7,107 nt of DNA from Candidatus Rhabdochlamydia sp. (GCA_030043495.1 JASHXO010000182.1:1-7107); one strand, 5' to 3'. Shown: positions 1-5,906, counted from the stretch's first letter. Numbers and translations: made by a program. The notes: generated by a model not told the origin, from the letters alone.

Positions 1-590
1 TAAAGTTGCGTCGTCATTCCTGTCATAGAATAGATTTGCCCGCTCAGCTGCGGGATCCAGAACGAATTCATCGGGGAGCCATCCGCTGCGAGTTCAAAGT
101 GAATCGGCGTACCAGCTGGAAATTGGACAAAGTTCAATATCGCGATGCCTTGCTCTGGATAAATAAACAGCCATTTCCAATCGAGAGCCACAACCTGTAT
201 CGTGAGCGGTTTCACTTCACTTTTAATGGGCTTATAAGGGTCGAGTTCGTGTGCAGCTTTCCAAGTGATGACGACCATCACCGCAATGACTATAGAAGGA
301 ATAATCCATAGGAGCAGTTCGCCGAAAACGCCGAGAGAATGTTCGGGATCATTTTTTGCCTTTGAATTTTTCGCGTGATATTTCCATACCGTCACAAACA
401 GGAAAATAAACGTTGGGATAATCACGATGAACATGAGAAGGTAGTTTGTGAAGATGAGGTTCAGCTCGCTTTGCGCAATGACCCCTTTAGGATGCGTGAG
501 CAAAGCGTTTTCATGTCTCAAGACAAAAAAAATGGCGAGCAATGCGCCTAAGATTGCGAGGGTACCGATGATGGGTTTAATTCTTTTCAT
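1..590 (-). CDS. cyoA: Cytochrome bo-type ubiquinol oxidase subunit II, 5' part (runs off left edge)
   Basis: Subunit II of a haem-copper quinol oxidase, the terminal respiratory complex that oxidises ubiquinol and reduces oxygen while pumping protons across the inner membrane. The visible 196 residues hold an N-terminal hydrophobic segment (about 7-24), two transmembrane helices (about 46-69 and 92-112) and the start of the periplasmic cupredoxin domain. Diagnostic strings include LDWKWLFIYPEQGIA (136-150) and MNSFWIPQLSGQIYSM (174-189), which match my memory of Escherichia coli CyoA almost column for column. WKW-FIYPEQGIA is typical of quinol rather than cytochrome c oxidases. E. coli CyoA is about 315 residues, so roughly the last third is outside the window. 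The N-terminal segment has no lipobox cysteine where E. coli has LSGC. A weak GAGAG sits 13-17 nt before the ATG at 590-588. cyoB and the rest of the operon would be expected beyond the left edge (inference). Confidence 0.94.
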   Translation of the reverse strand, partial: MKRIKPIIGTLAILGALLAIFFVLRHENALLTHPKGVIAQSELNLIFTNYLLMFIVIIPTFIFLFVTVWKYHAKNSKAKNDPEHSLGVFGELLLWIIPSIVIAVMVVITWKAAHELDPYKPIKSEVKPLTIQVVALDWKWLFIYPEQGIAILNFVQFPAGTPIHFELAADGSPMNSFWIPQLSGQIYSMTGMTTQL

Positions 591-690
591 GTCTGTTTAA
601 TATCTCTCAACAGGATTTTAATCAATTCGAAGATGGTAAGAAGGACAAAAGTACGGCATTTATGGATGTCATACGCAAAAGAAAACGATT

Positions 691-1008
691 TTAAACAGGA
701 ACGATGACAAGCGGATCTTTTGTTTTTTTTGAACACGTTAAAGTAGGTAGGCGGCACTTTGAAAATCGAAGAGAGCTCGTCATTGGTATAGGAGCCTATG
801 ACTTCACCAATTCCAATGTAGTCCGGCGTTGCGTTGCTAAAGAAAGCAATGACTTCCACATCTTCGTTGCCGATGTTCTCAATATTATGGAAGTGCGACG
901 CAAGGGCAAATGCTCCTTCGCCTCTATTGACCTCAAACACATTGATCTTTCCATCAGGAGCAAGCACAGTGATGCGAATCTTTCCTTTTTCCATTCATAA
1001 TCTGCATC
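691..1008 (-). pseudogene. Decayed cupin (oxalate-decarboxylase-like) protein, N-terminus lost and C-terminus frameshifted
   Basis: The minus frame from the ATG at 994-992 reads as the C-terminal half of a small germin-type cupin. It has KGKIRITVLAPDGK, then a second cupin motif with the metal-ligand-type His in HFHNIENIGNED, then a tail with DYIGIGEVIGSYTNDELSSI and VPPTYF. Such proteins normally carry an upstream HWHPNADEW-like motif with the other metal ligands. Here only a remnant, DADYEW (1008-991), survives in another frame with no HxH, and a TGA directly precedes the ATG. At 723-730 an A8 run (coding strand) breaks the frame. Reading it as A7 gives FKKTKDPLVIVPV followed by TAA at 693-691, a natural C-terminus, whereas the open frame continues as unrelated sequence to 587 and runs into the cyoA start. 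There is no good Shine-Dalgarno before 994. I therefore call a pseudogene; a sequencing error in the A run would explain the 3' break but not the missing 5' half. Confidence 0.75.
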
Positions 1009-1042
1009 CACATTATTAACATTTATAGAAACATCGACCCAC

Positions 1043-1078
1043 AAGGCAGTGATCAGGAAAGTGGCAACTGCCCTTTTT
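1043..1078. repeat. Inverted repeat in the gap after the hydrolase stop; weak terminator candidate
   Basis: GGCAGT (1045-1050) and ACTGCC (1067-1072) are perfect inverted arms around a 16-nt loop. On the plus strand CTTTTT (1073-1078) follows directly, as in an intrinsic terminator, but no plus-strand gene ends here. On the minus strand the stem can extend to about 8 bp with a G-T pair and starts 23 nt after the stop of the hydrolase gene, but it is not followed by a T tract. It may be a poor terminator for the hydrolase or a chance structure. Confidence 0.3.
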
Positions 1079-1096
1079 GATAAATCGGGGAAATAT

Positions 1097-2323
1097 TTAA
1101 GAAATAATCTCTAAATATTTGTTCCAGACTCTCTCCTCGTCAAAAACATGGTCGACGTGGGGATTATTTTGCCGAGTGCTGATATGGATGATCTGAAATG
1201 CTGTATTGGTCTTCGAAGCGGATAAATAGAGCCTCTCGCCTGAGTTTTTTGGAAGAATTGTATCCGCATCTGTATTTATGAACACACAGACCGCATTTTT
1301 TCTTTCACTGTTGACTTTACTAAACTTTTCCAATGTGTTGAACTCATCTTGATCGACCCTGCTCGTAATCGATGACTCCAGCGATTTTATGGCATTGATG
1401 GCGATTCTCCCCATATAAGCAAACGGCTGGATCTGGTTATTGATCACACTTAACAGAGAAGTAAAAGTATTCTCTCCCACGTAATGGATCCCCAGGTCAT
1501 GGTATTTTGTCTTTAGAAAAGCCGCTACAGCTCCTCCCAAGCAAAATCCTGTCACCCATATCTGCTGAGGTTGATAAGAATGCCTATTGAGCAACTCATG
1601 GAAAATTGTTTCAGCATCGAGATAATATCCCCCCTCAGAAGGAGTTCCTGTGCTATTATGCGTACCACGGTAATCGAAAAGACAAAGATCTTTTCTAGCG
1701 CTGAGATGTCTGGAGATATACTTCTTGTCCATCCCATAACATCTTCCAGGAGAATGGCAGCGCATAAAACAAGCAGGACTTCGTTTGAGATATTTCTCTT
1801 TCAGATGACTCGTCACTAGAATCTCTTTTGTTTTTCCTTGAAAATCGAGAGTTGCTTTCTCCCATCCAACTTTATTGAGCACATTATTGAAAAAGTCTTC
1901 CCACTCGGGACTTTCATTCTTTGCAAAGATAGCATAAATGTAATGAAGAGATTTTTGCGAATCAGCAGCAGTCTTATACATTGATTTTGTAGCAGGAGGA
2001 TCGACGGCAATTTCCATCCATTTCCCCCCTTTTTGTTCAATCTTCCTTTGAACATTTTCCACCGTCAATAACATATACTCAATTTTCGCAAGACCATCAG
2101 GAGTTTCCTTGACAAATCGCATTCCTCCCAGATCCTCGAAGATTTTGACGCAACCGTCGATATACTCGGAGTTTAAAGTGATGAATCGATCGGAAAGGTC
2201 GTAGTGTCTTTTTAACGACCTGATCAAATATCTAGAAAATGGACCGCGTTTGTACTCTCCAACTTGAAAAACGCAAATTCTTATCAAGTATTCCGAAACT
2301 TTTTTTAAAAGCGACTTTACCAT
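1097..2323 (-). CDS. Alpha/beta hydrolase with Cys nucleophile elbow, chlamydial CHLPS/DUF818-like
   Basis: A 408-residue protein whose C-terminal 230 residues form an alpha/beta hydrolase domain. Visible landmarks, in order: an HxPG-type oxyanion strand (CHSPGRCYG, 189-197), LCLFDYRGTHNSTGTPSEGG (213-232, the classic DYRGxGxSxG turn), the nucleophile elbow GFCLGG (259-264), ENTFTSLLSVI (284-294), an acid loop INTDADTILP (349-358, Asp352 or Asp354), and a late NPHVDHV (387-393, His389 or His392). The predicted nucleophile is Cys261, not Ser, as in dienelactone hydrolase, so a Cys-Asp-His triad appears intact. Residues 1-170 are an N-terminal region I cannot assign; it has basic, hydrophobic stretches near the start but no clear signal peptide. 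Layout and length fit the chlamydial CHLPS 43 kDa/DUF818 family, a family match from memory rather than a search. The substrate is unknown. AGAGAG lies 13-18 nt before the ATG, a rather distant ribosome site. The gene stands alone, 117 bp after the lipoprotein gene on the same strand. Confidence 0.85.
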   Translation of the reverse strand: MVKSLLKKVSEYLIRICVFQVGEYKRGPFSRYLIRSLKRHYDLSDRFITLNSEYIDGCVKIFEDLGGMRFVKETPDGLAKIEYMLLTVENVQRKIEQKGGKWMEIAVDPPATKSMYKTAADSQKSLHYIYAIFAKNESPEWEDFFNNVLNKVGWEKATLDFQGKTKEILVTSHLKEKYLKRSPACFMRCHSPGRCYGMDKKYISRHLSARKDLCLFDYRGTHNSTGTPSEGGYYLDAETIFHELLNRHSYQPQQIWVTGFCLGGAVAAFLKTKYHDLGIHYVGENTFTSLLSVINNQIQPFAYMGRIAINAIKSLESSITSRVDQDEFNTLEKFSKVNSERKNAVCVFINTDADTILPKNSGERLYLSASKTNTAFQIIHISTRQNNPHVDHVFDEERVWNKYLEIIS

Positions 2324-2337
2324 TTAATTTAAATTCT

Positions 2338-2375
2338 CTCTTTAAAGAGGATACACATTGAACAAGGTGCTTGTT
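2338..2375. promoter_or_regulatory. Palindrome plus hairpin directly upstream of the hydrolase gene
   Basis: Two dyads lie 15 and 38 bp before the hydrolase ATG: the perfect 12-bp palindrome CTCTTTAAAGAG (2338-2349), and AACAAG-GTG-CTTGTT (2361-2375), a 6-bp stem with a 3-nt loop. Neither is followed by a T tract in the minus direction, so they do not look like a terminator for the lipoprotein gene. They could be an operator or a 5'-leader structure, or chance in an AT-rich spacer. The long A/T runs at 2391-2406 are the only other notable content. No convincing -35/-10 pair was found here. Confidence 0.25.
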
Positions 2376-2440
2376 GCCCACTACATATCAAAAAATTAAA
2401 AAAAAAGAAGATGAGATTGTTAATCGCAATTCTAAACATT

Positions 2441-2770
2441 TTATTGAATAGGAGTTTTAAGAAATTTGATGATTTTGCGAAAAAAATAGTAATTGAAAAG
2501 AAGGATGCTCGCCCAAAAAACAGGAAATATAAATCGCATTGGGAAGGTATACCCTCTGATCGCACGGGTATTTTCCGCAATCAGGAGCCCTGTTTCTTTC
2601 ATATTTTGGGTATTTTTTTCAATAACTATAGCTGATTGTCCCATTTTTTGCGTATTATCTTCGATTACTGCGCTCGCATGTTTTAAAGTATCATTCATTT
2701 CATCAAGCTTTGAACAACTTATGATCGAAAAAAGGATAACTAATAAACTTGGGAATAAAAAACGGTGCAA
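2441..2770 (-). CDS. Small putative lipoprotein with 14-residue coiled-coil repeats
   Basis: A 109-residue protein of no family I recognise. It has a short hydrophobic signal peptide (about 4-18) ending in the lipobox-like IISC with Cys19 as the lipidation site. The acidic-polar segment 24-72 follows, in which an ENT-type motif recurs every 14 residues (NT at 39-40, 53-54 and 67-68), as expected of a two-heptad coiled-coil repeat. After a YTFP turn, a hydrophobic segment (about 80-97) and a basic tail RKIIKFLK end the protein. The likely form is an envelope lipoprotein whose C-terminal hydrophobic helix re-enters or spans a membrane. The start is TTG at 2770-2768; an in-frame TGA lies four codons upstream (2782-2780), and GAAGAGG at 2781-2775 leaves a 4-nt spacing, so TTG is the best start. 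It is divergent from the membrane protein gene at 2964. The opposite-strand frame over this region looks like a shadow. Confidence 0.62.
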   Translation of the reverse strand: MHRFLFPSLLVILFSIISCSKLDEMNDTLKHASAVIEDNTQKMGQSAIVIEKNTQNMKETGLLIAENTRAIRGYTFPMRFIFPVFWASILLFNYYFFRKIIKFLKTPIQ

Positions 2771-2804
2771 GCAACCTCTTCAACAATCATCTTCCTTAAT
2801 AAAC

Positions 2805-2835
2805 GTTATATCGTTGCTTTTTGTCTTTTTTTCAA
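2805..2835 (-). promoter_or_regulatory. Candidate promoter for the lipoprotein gene
   Basis: On the minus strand TTGAAA (2835-2830) and TATAAC (2810-2805) resemble -35 and -10 boxes, but the 19-bp spacing is longer than ideal. The box lies about 35 bp before the TTG start. The -10 sits inside a short dyad, AACG-ATATAA-CGTT. Prediction from consensus only. Confidence 0.35.
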
Positions 2836-2916
2836 ATAAAAACTTAACATATTTCCTCGAGTCTCTTGCAAAAAAGAAAATCATACGCAACAAAGTCTTT
2901 TTCGATTCCTATTTTT

Positions 2917-2946
2917 TTTACAAGTGTGGCAAAAGACAATTGTATA
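2917..2946 (+). promoter_or_regulatory. Candidate promoter for the small membrane protein gene
   Basis: TTTACA (2917-2922) is a 5/6 match to a -35 box. TGTATA (2941-2946), or the overlapping TATATC, lies about 18-20 bp downstream as a weak -10. This would give a very short leader before the GAGGG ribosome site at 2955-2959. Weak consensus match. Confidence 0.25.
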
Positions 2947-2963
2947 TCCAAAAAGAGGGCTAG

Positions 2964-3311
2964 ATGAAGGTTTTGCGCATTTTAGGTATCTTAATATTGC
3001 TTGCAGGAATTGCCTGTATTTTCTTTTCAAATTACATTACCAATCAGGTAAACGAAGGGAAAATCAAAATTGAAAAAGGGCAAAAAACAGTCGATCAGAG
3101 CAATCGTCTCTTCTCTTTAAATCCCTATACTAAACAAGTAGGTCAAGAGTTGAGCTCTTCTTCTCAAAAGAAGATCAATGAAGGTAAAGAAGAGGTCGCC
3201 CATTATGAACAAATAGCCCAAACACTGCAAATCAGCGGAATTGTAGCGATCATCGTAGGAGCTGGGATCTCTATTTTCAGTTTTTTTGGCTCACGCAAAA
3301 AGCTTCGTTGA
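2964..3311 (+). CDS. Small protein with two membrane segments flanking a charged helical region
   Basis: A 115-residue protein, function not recognised. It starts with a hydrophobic segment (about 4-22, no lipobox), followed by about 65 charged and polar residues, then a second hydrophobic segment (about 89-109) and a basic RKKLR end. The middle contains two related stretches, QVNEGKIKIEKGQ (28-40) and KINEGKEEVAHYEQ (70-83), suggesting a helical hairpin or coiled coil exposed on one side of the membrane. With both ends membrane-inserted and a basic C-terminus, an inner-membrane protein with a periplasmic loop is plausible (inference). The ATG at 2964 has GAGGG (2955-2959) 4 nt upstream. It is divergent from the lipoprotein gene, and the two could act in the same envelope process, but nothing in the sequence proves it. 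It is convergent with the peptide transporter gene. Confidence 0.75.
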   Translation: MKVLRILGILILLAGIACIFFSNYITNQVNEGKIKIEKGQKTVDQSNRLFSLNPYTKQVGQELSSSSQKKINEGKEEVAHYEQIAQTLQISGIVAIIVGAGISIFSFFGSRKKLR

Positions 3312-3440
3312 TCATTTACCCAAGTAGATTCGATACTTTTACATCATCAAGAGGTCTTTTTTCACTGGTTTTTTTACTTATCTCTTAAAGCACCAACTGC
3401 TTCGAACTCAACACTCAGGTTAGTGACTTTTGCAACAGTC
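3312..3440. other. Convergent intergenic spacer with T tracts, no clear terminator
   Basis: This 129-bp spacer separates the ends of two convergent genes. It contains TCTTTTTTC and GGTTTTTTTAC on the plus strand, which could end transcription from the left, but I find no strong GC-rich stem before them. The right end holds a near-palindrome, GTGACT-(8 nt)-AGTCTC (3423-3442), overlapping the transporter stop codon, and a short coding-like minus-strand frame. No gene is called. Confidence 0.4.
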
Positions 3441-4736
3441 TCAAAGTGTATTGAGATGGCGCATCTTATTGAGCTTCTTGACAAGTAAAAGAAGCATCAG
3501 TCCGAAAATGAATGAGATGACCACAAATATCCCGAAGAATGTGTTCATGTTCGTCAGTTTTGACATCAGGGGAGCTAGCACACCACCAAGATAGAATGCA
3601 ATACCGACACACAAATACCAAACTCCGACCAGCATTGCCGTGAAGCGCCGTGGAGAAAGGTGCGTGAGCAAAGAAAGACCGATGGGGGCGATCAGCATTT
3701 CTCCAAAGGCCATGAACGCATAAGCGACGAACAAATAGGATGGACTGATCGCTGCTTTATGAGCTCCTGACGTGATCTGTGAAGCGCCGATCGTCATGAT
3801 TAAAAAACAAATCCCCATTGCAAACAGGCTCAATGCAGATTTCATCGGGGGAGTGGGGTCCATTTTTCGTTTGGCGAGGTATGTATAGAGCTTTGTCATT
3901 GGAAAAGCAAAGATGACCAAATAGAGGCTTTCCGATGACAGGAGCCAAGAAGGAGGCATTTCAAATCCCATGATATTGCGATTCGTATAGTTTAGCGCAA
4001 ACAGGTTCATCGAAGATCCGCCTTGGTTGAAGGCCATCCAGAATAAAATCGAGAAAAAAGAAAGGATTAAGATGACCCAAATCCGATCTTTTTCGTGGGG
4101 ATGCAATGTCACTTTTTTTTCGTTCGTCTTCTTGAAGTGCATGGGCGCTATTTTACTAGCGTCTACATTCCTAATTGCCGAGCGGAATGGCAACAATCCG
4201 ATCAATTGGACTATTCCCGCGATGACGAATGCAGTGTTCCAATTTTTGGTCCCGATCAGTCCCAAGACAGTCATGGCGAGAAAAGAGCCGAGGTTGACGG
4301 AAGAATAGTAAATAGTAAATCCAGAATCGCGTAAGCTGTGATGATTATGGTATAGACTGCCCAGCAGGGCATAAATACTAGGTGTAAAGATCGCCCCGCC
4401 CACTGCGACAAAGACAAGCGCGATATAGAGCATCGTTACATTTCCCAACGCGATTAAAAAACATCCAATCGCCGAAAAAATCATTCCCCAAACAACAGGA
4501 AGCCGGTAATTTAACCGATCAGCGATGTAGCCCCCAATCACAGGCAAAATAAATGCCACGCCCGTAAAGATCCCAAAGAGATGATCGGCCATACTGTCAG
4601 TAAACTTGTGGTATTGAACTAGATAGAGCACCAACAGATTACCGATCCCCCAAAAGGCGAACCGTTGGCACATTTCCGTCAGTGCTAAAAGATACATTGC
4701 TTTCGGTTGACTTTGCGAAGCCGTTGACTTTGCCAT
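3441..4736 (-). CDS. POT/PTR2-family proton-coupled oligopeptide transporter
   Basis: A 431-residue inner-membrane transporter of the major facilitator superfamily, POT (PTR2) family, which imports di- and tripeptides with protons. Family landmarks are in order: EMCQRFAFWG (21-30, helix 1 ExxER-type motif), GGYIADR (68-74), FTIYYSSVNLGSF (140-152), FWMAFNQGGSSMNLFA (232-247), GEMLIAPIGLSLLTHLSP (345-362) and AMLVGVWYLCVG (367-378). Roughly a dozen hydrophobic helices are visible, with a charged central loop (about 186-217) between the two halves. In the helix 1 motif the second Glu is Gln24, while Glu21 and Arg25 remain, which may alter proton coupling. At 431 residues it is somewhat shorter than many bacterial POTs (450-500). 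GGGAG lies 7 nt before the ATG, a good ribosome site. It is divergent from the glycosyltransferase gene with a 75-bp spacer. Peptide import would suit an amino-acid-dependent intracellular bacterium (inference); substrate specificity cannot be read from the sequence. Confidence 0.92.
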   Translation of the reverse strand: MAKSTASQSQPKAMYLLALTEMCQRFAFWGIGNLLVLYLVQYHKFTDSMADHLFGIFTGVAFILPVIGGYIADRLNYRLPVVWGMIFSAIGCFLIALGNVTMLYIALVFVAVGGAIFTPSIYALLGSLYHNHHSLRDSGFTIYYSSVNLGSFLAMTVLGLIGTKNWNTAFVIAGIVQLIGLLPFRSAIRNVDASKIAPMHFKKTNEKKVTLHPHEKDRIWVILILSFFSILFWMAFNQGGSSMNLFALNYTNRNIMGFEMPPSWLLSSESLYLVIFAFPMTKLYTYLAKRKMDPTPPMKSALSLFAMGICFLIMTIGASQITSGAHKAAISPSYLFVAYAFMAFGEMLIAPIGLSLLTHLSPRRFTAMLVGVWYLCVGIAFYLGGVLAPLMSKLTNMNTFFGIFVVISFIFGLMLLLLVKKLNKMRHLNTL

Positions 4737-4773
4737 AGAGGAACTCCCAAGTTATCAATTTTTAATTTTAAAC

Positions 4774-4803
4774 TTAGCAGTTTTTAATAGTTTTGGCTAT
4801 AGT
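4774..4803 (+). promoter_or_regulatory. Candidate promoter of the glycosyltransferase gene, placing the start site near its ATG
   Basis: TTAGCA (4774-4779) and TATAGT (4798-4803) form a -35/-10 pair with an 18-bp gap. Transcription would begin about 4810-4812, at or just before the ATG at 4812, so the mRNA may be leaderless. This agrees with the absence of any Shine-Dalgarno sequence (the 10 bases before ATG are T-rich). The box was chosen by consensus only. Confidence 0.45.
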
Positions 4804-4811
4804 TTTTTGTT

Positions 4812-5906
4812 ATGAATACTTCTCAACCTCATTCTATTCTTATTATTAAAACTTCTGCAATTGGCGATGTGATTCAGACGGTTCCTGTTCTGGAATATCT
4901 GAGAGGAAAATTTCCCAAAGCTCGCATTGATTGGGTCGTCGAGCATGGAATTGCTTCTTTATTAAAAGCCCATCCCCTGATTGACAGAGTGCTTGAAATC
5001 CAAACTCAATCATGGCGCAAAGCCCTTTTTTCAAAAAAGACCAGGGCTGAATTTACTGGTTTTGTGAAAAATTTACGGGCCACGGAGTATGATTTGGTCA
5101 TCGATTTGCAAGGCAACGCCAAATCCGCAGTCGTCACTGCGAGTGCAAAAGCCGAGGTCAAGTTGGGATTTGGTTGGAGCTCTGTTCGTGAAAAGACCAA
5201 TCTACTTGTAACGAATAAGCGTGTGAATGTTCCGCCTAATCTCAATATTCGCTTGAAATATCTTCATCTTGTTCAGGAATATTTTCAGGATGCTCAAGCC
5301 TTCAAAACAAAAGGAATCCATCTACAAATTAATCAAATCGAAAAAGAACGATTGCTATCTCTTTGCTCCTGTATGTCCCAGCTCATGGTCTGTTTTGGTT
5401 CGAAATGGGTCAATAAACGCCTCGAGCTCTCCACTCTGACGAATCTTTTGCAAAGGATCGCAAAAGAATACGAATTTTCCTTTCTTTTTATTTTCGGAGA
5501 CGATGAAGAAAGAAAGATTGCGGAGGAACTTGCAGGAATTTTTGGAGAGCGGGGAAAAGCCATTGGGAATTTAAGTTTGCCCCTGTGGCAGGCGCTCATG
5601 TGGGAAGTCGATGGGGTTATTGCAGTCGACTCCGCTGCACTCCATCTCTGCGGGACCACGCAGACCCCGTCTTTTAGCGTGTTTGGACCTTCATTGGCAT
5701 CTTCTTACAAACCCACTGAAGAAAGGCATGTGTCTGTTCAAGGCAATTGTCCTTACGGCCGAACTTTTGCTTCACGCTGTCCGATTTTACGCACTTGTGG
5801 CACAGGTGCCTGCATCCGTCAATTAAAAGCCGAAGACCTTTTTAGTTCATTCAAGCAATGGGCTGATTTATTTTTGCAGGCCACCTGTATCACAAGAAAC
5901 CATTAA
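4812..5906 (+). CDS. Glycosyltransferase family 9 protein, WaaC-like LPS heptosyltransferase
   Basis: A 364-residue GT-B fold glycosyltransferase of the ADP-heptose:LPS heptosyltransferase type, which would add a sugar to lipid A-Kdo on the cytoplasmic face of the inner membrane. The N-terminal half shows ILIIKTSAIGDVIQTVPVLE (9-28), then IDWVVEHG, HPLIDRV and YDLVIDLQGNAKSA, close to WaaC. The nucleotide-sugar half shows GSKWVNKRLEL with the active-site-type Lys, FGDDEERKIAEELA, and VDSAALHLCG followed by SFSVFGPSLASSYKP, the family donor-binding DxGxxH-type region. Near the C-terminus four cysteines form CX9CX5CX4C (Cys313, 323, 329, 334). The ATG at 4812 has no Shine-Dalgarno, but the family start (ILIIK at residues 9-13) fits it and no better upstream start exists. 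Heptose need not be the sugar: chlamydial LPS is often described as Kdo-only, so the donor is open. The 3' end overlaps the convergent NUDIX gene by 39 bp. Confidence 0.9.
   Translation: MNTSQPHSILIIKTSAIGDVIQTVPVLEYLRGKFPKARIDWVVEHGIASLLKAHPLIDRVLEIQTQSWRKALFSKKTRAEFTGFVKNLRATEYDLVIDLQGNAKSAVVTASAKAEVKLGFGWSSVREKTNLLVTNKRVNVPPNLNIRLKYLHLVQEYFQDAQAFKTKGIHLQINQIEKERLLSLCSCMSQLMVCFGSKWVNKRLELSTLTNLLQRIAKEYEFSFLFIFGDDEERKIAEELAGIFGERGKAIGNLSLPLWQALMWEVDGVIAVDSAALHLCGTTQTPSFSVFGPSLASSYKPTEERHVSVQGNCPYGRTFASRCPILRTCGTGACIRQLKAEDLFSSFKQWADLFLQATCITRNH

Noticed and set aside
6..311. Plus-strand open frame of 101 codons
   Set aside because: It is antisense to cyoA, whose minus-strand translation matches a known protein throughout; the plus frame has no recognisable product.
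704..1000. Plus-strand open frame of 98 codons
   Set aside because: It mirrors the cupin pseudogene on the other strand and shows no domain or ribosome site.
796..1044. Minus-strand 82-codon frame
   Set aside because: It begins at a TTG, contributes only the DADYEW cupin remnant, and then reads the cupin sequence in the wrong frame.
2779..2790. 12-base sequence ATGATTGTTGAA shared by the regions before the lipoprotein gene and the NUDIX gene (6403-6414)
   Set aside because: About one such 12-mer match is expected by chance in 7 kb, and the flanking bases differ, so it is not a credible regulatory repeat.
2493..2963. Plus-strand open frame of 156 codons opposite the lipoprotein gene
   Set aside because: Its hydrophobic composition is what the reverse complement of the lipoprotein gene and AT-rich spacer would give; the minus frame has a proper signal peptide, lipobox and periodic repeat.
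4027..4334. Plus-strand frames of 79 and 93 codons
   Set aside because: Both are shadows of the peptide transporter gene, which carries all POT motifs on the minus strand.
4780..4806. Three AGTTTT copies in the divergent spacer
   Set aside because: Spacing is uneven (9 and 12 bp) and the region is T-rich, so low complexity explains it better than an operator array.
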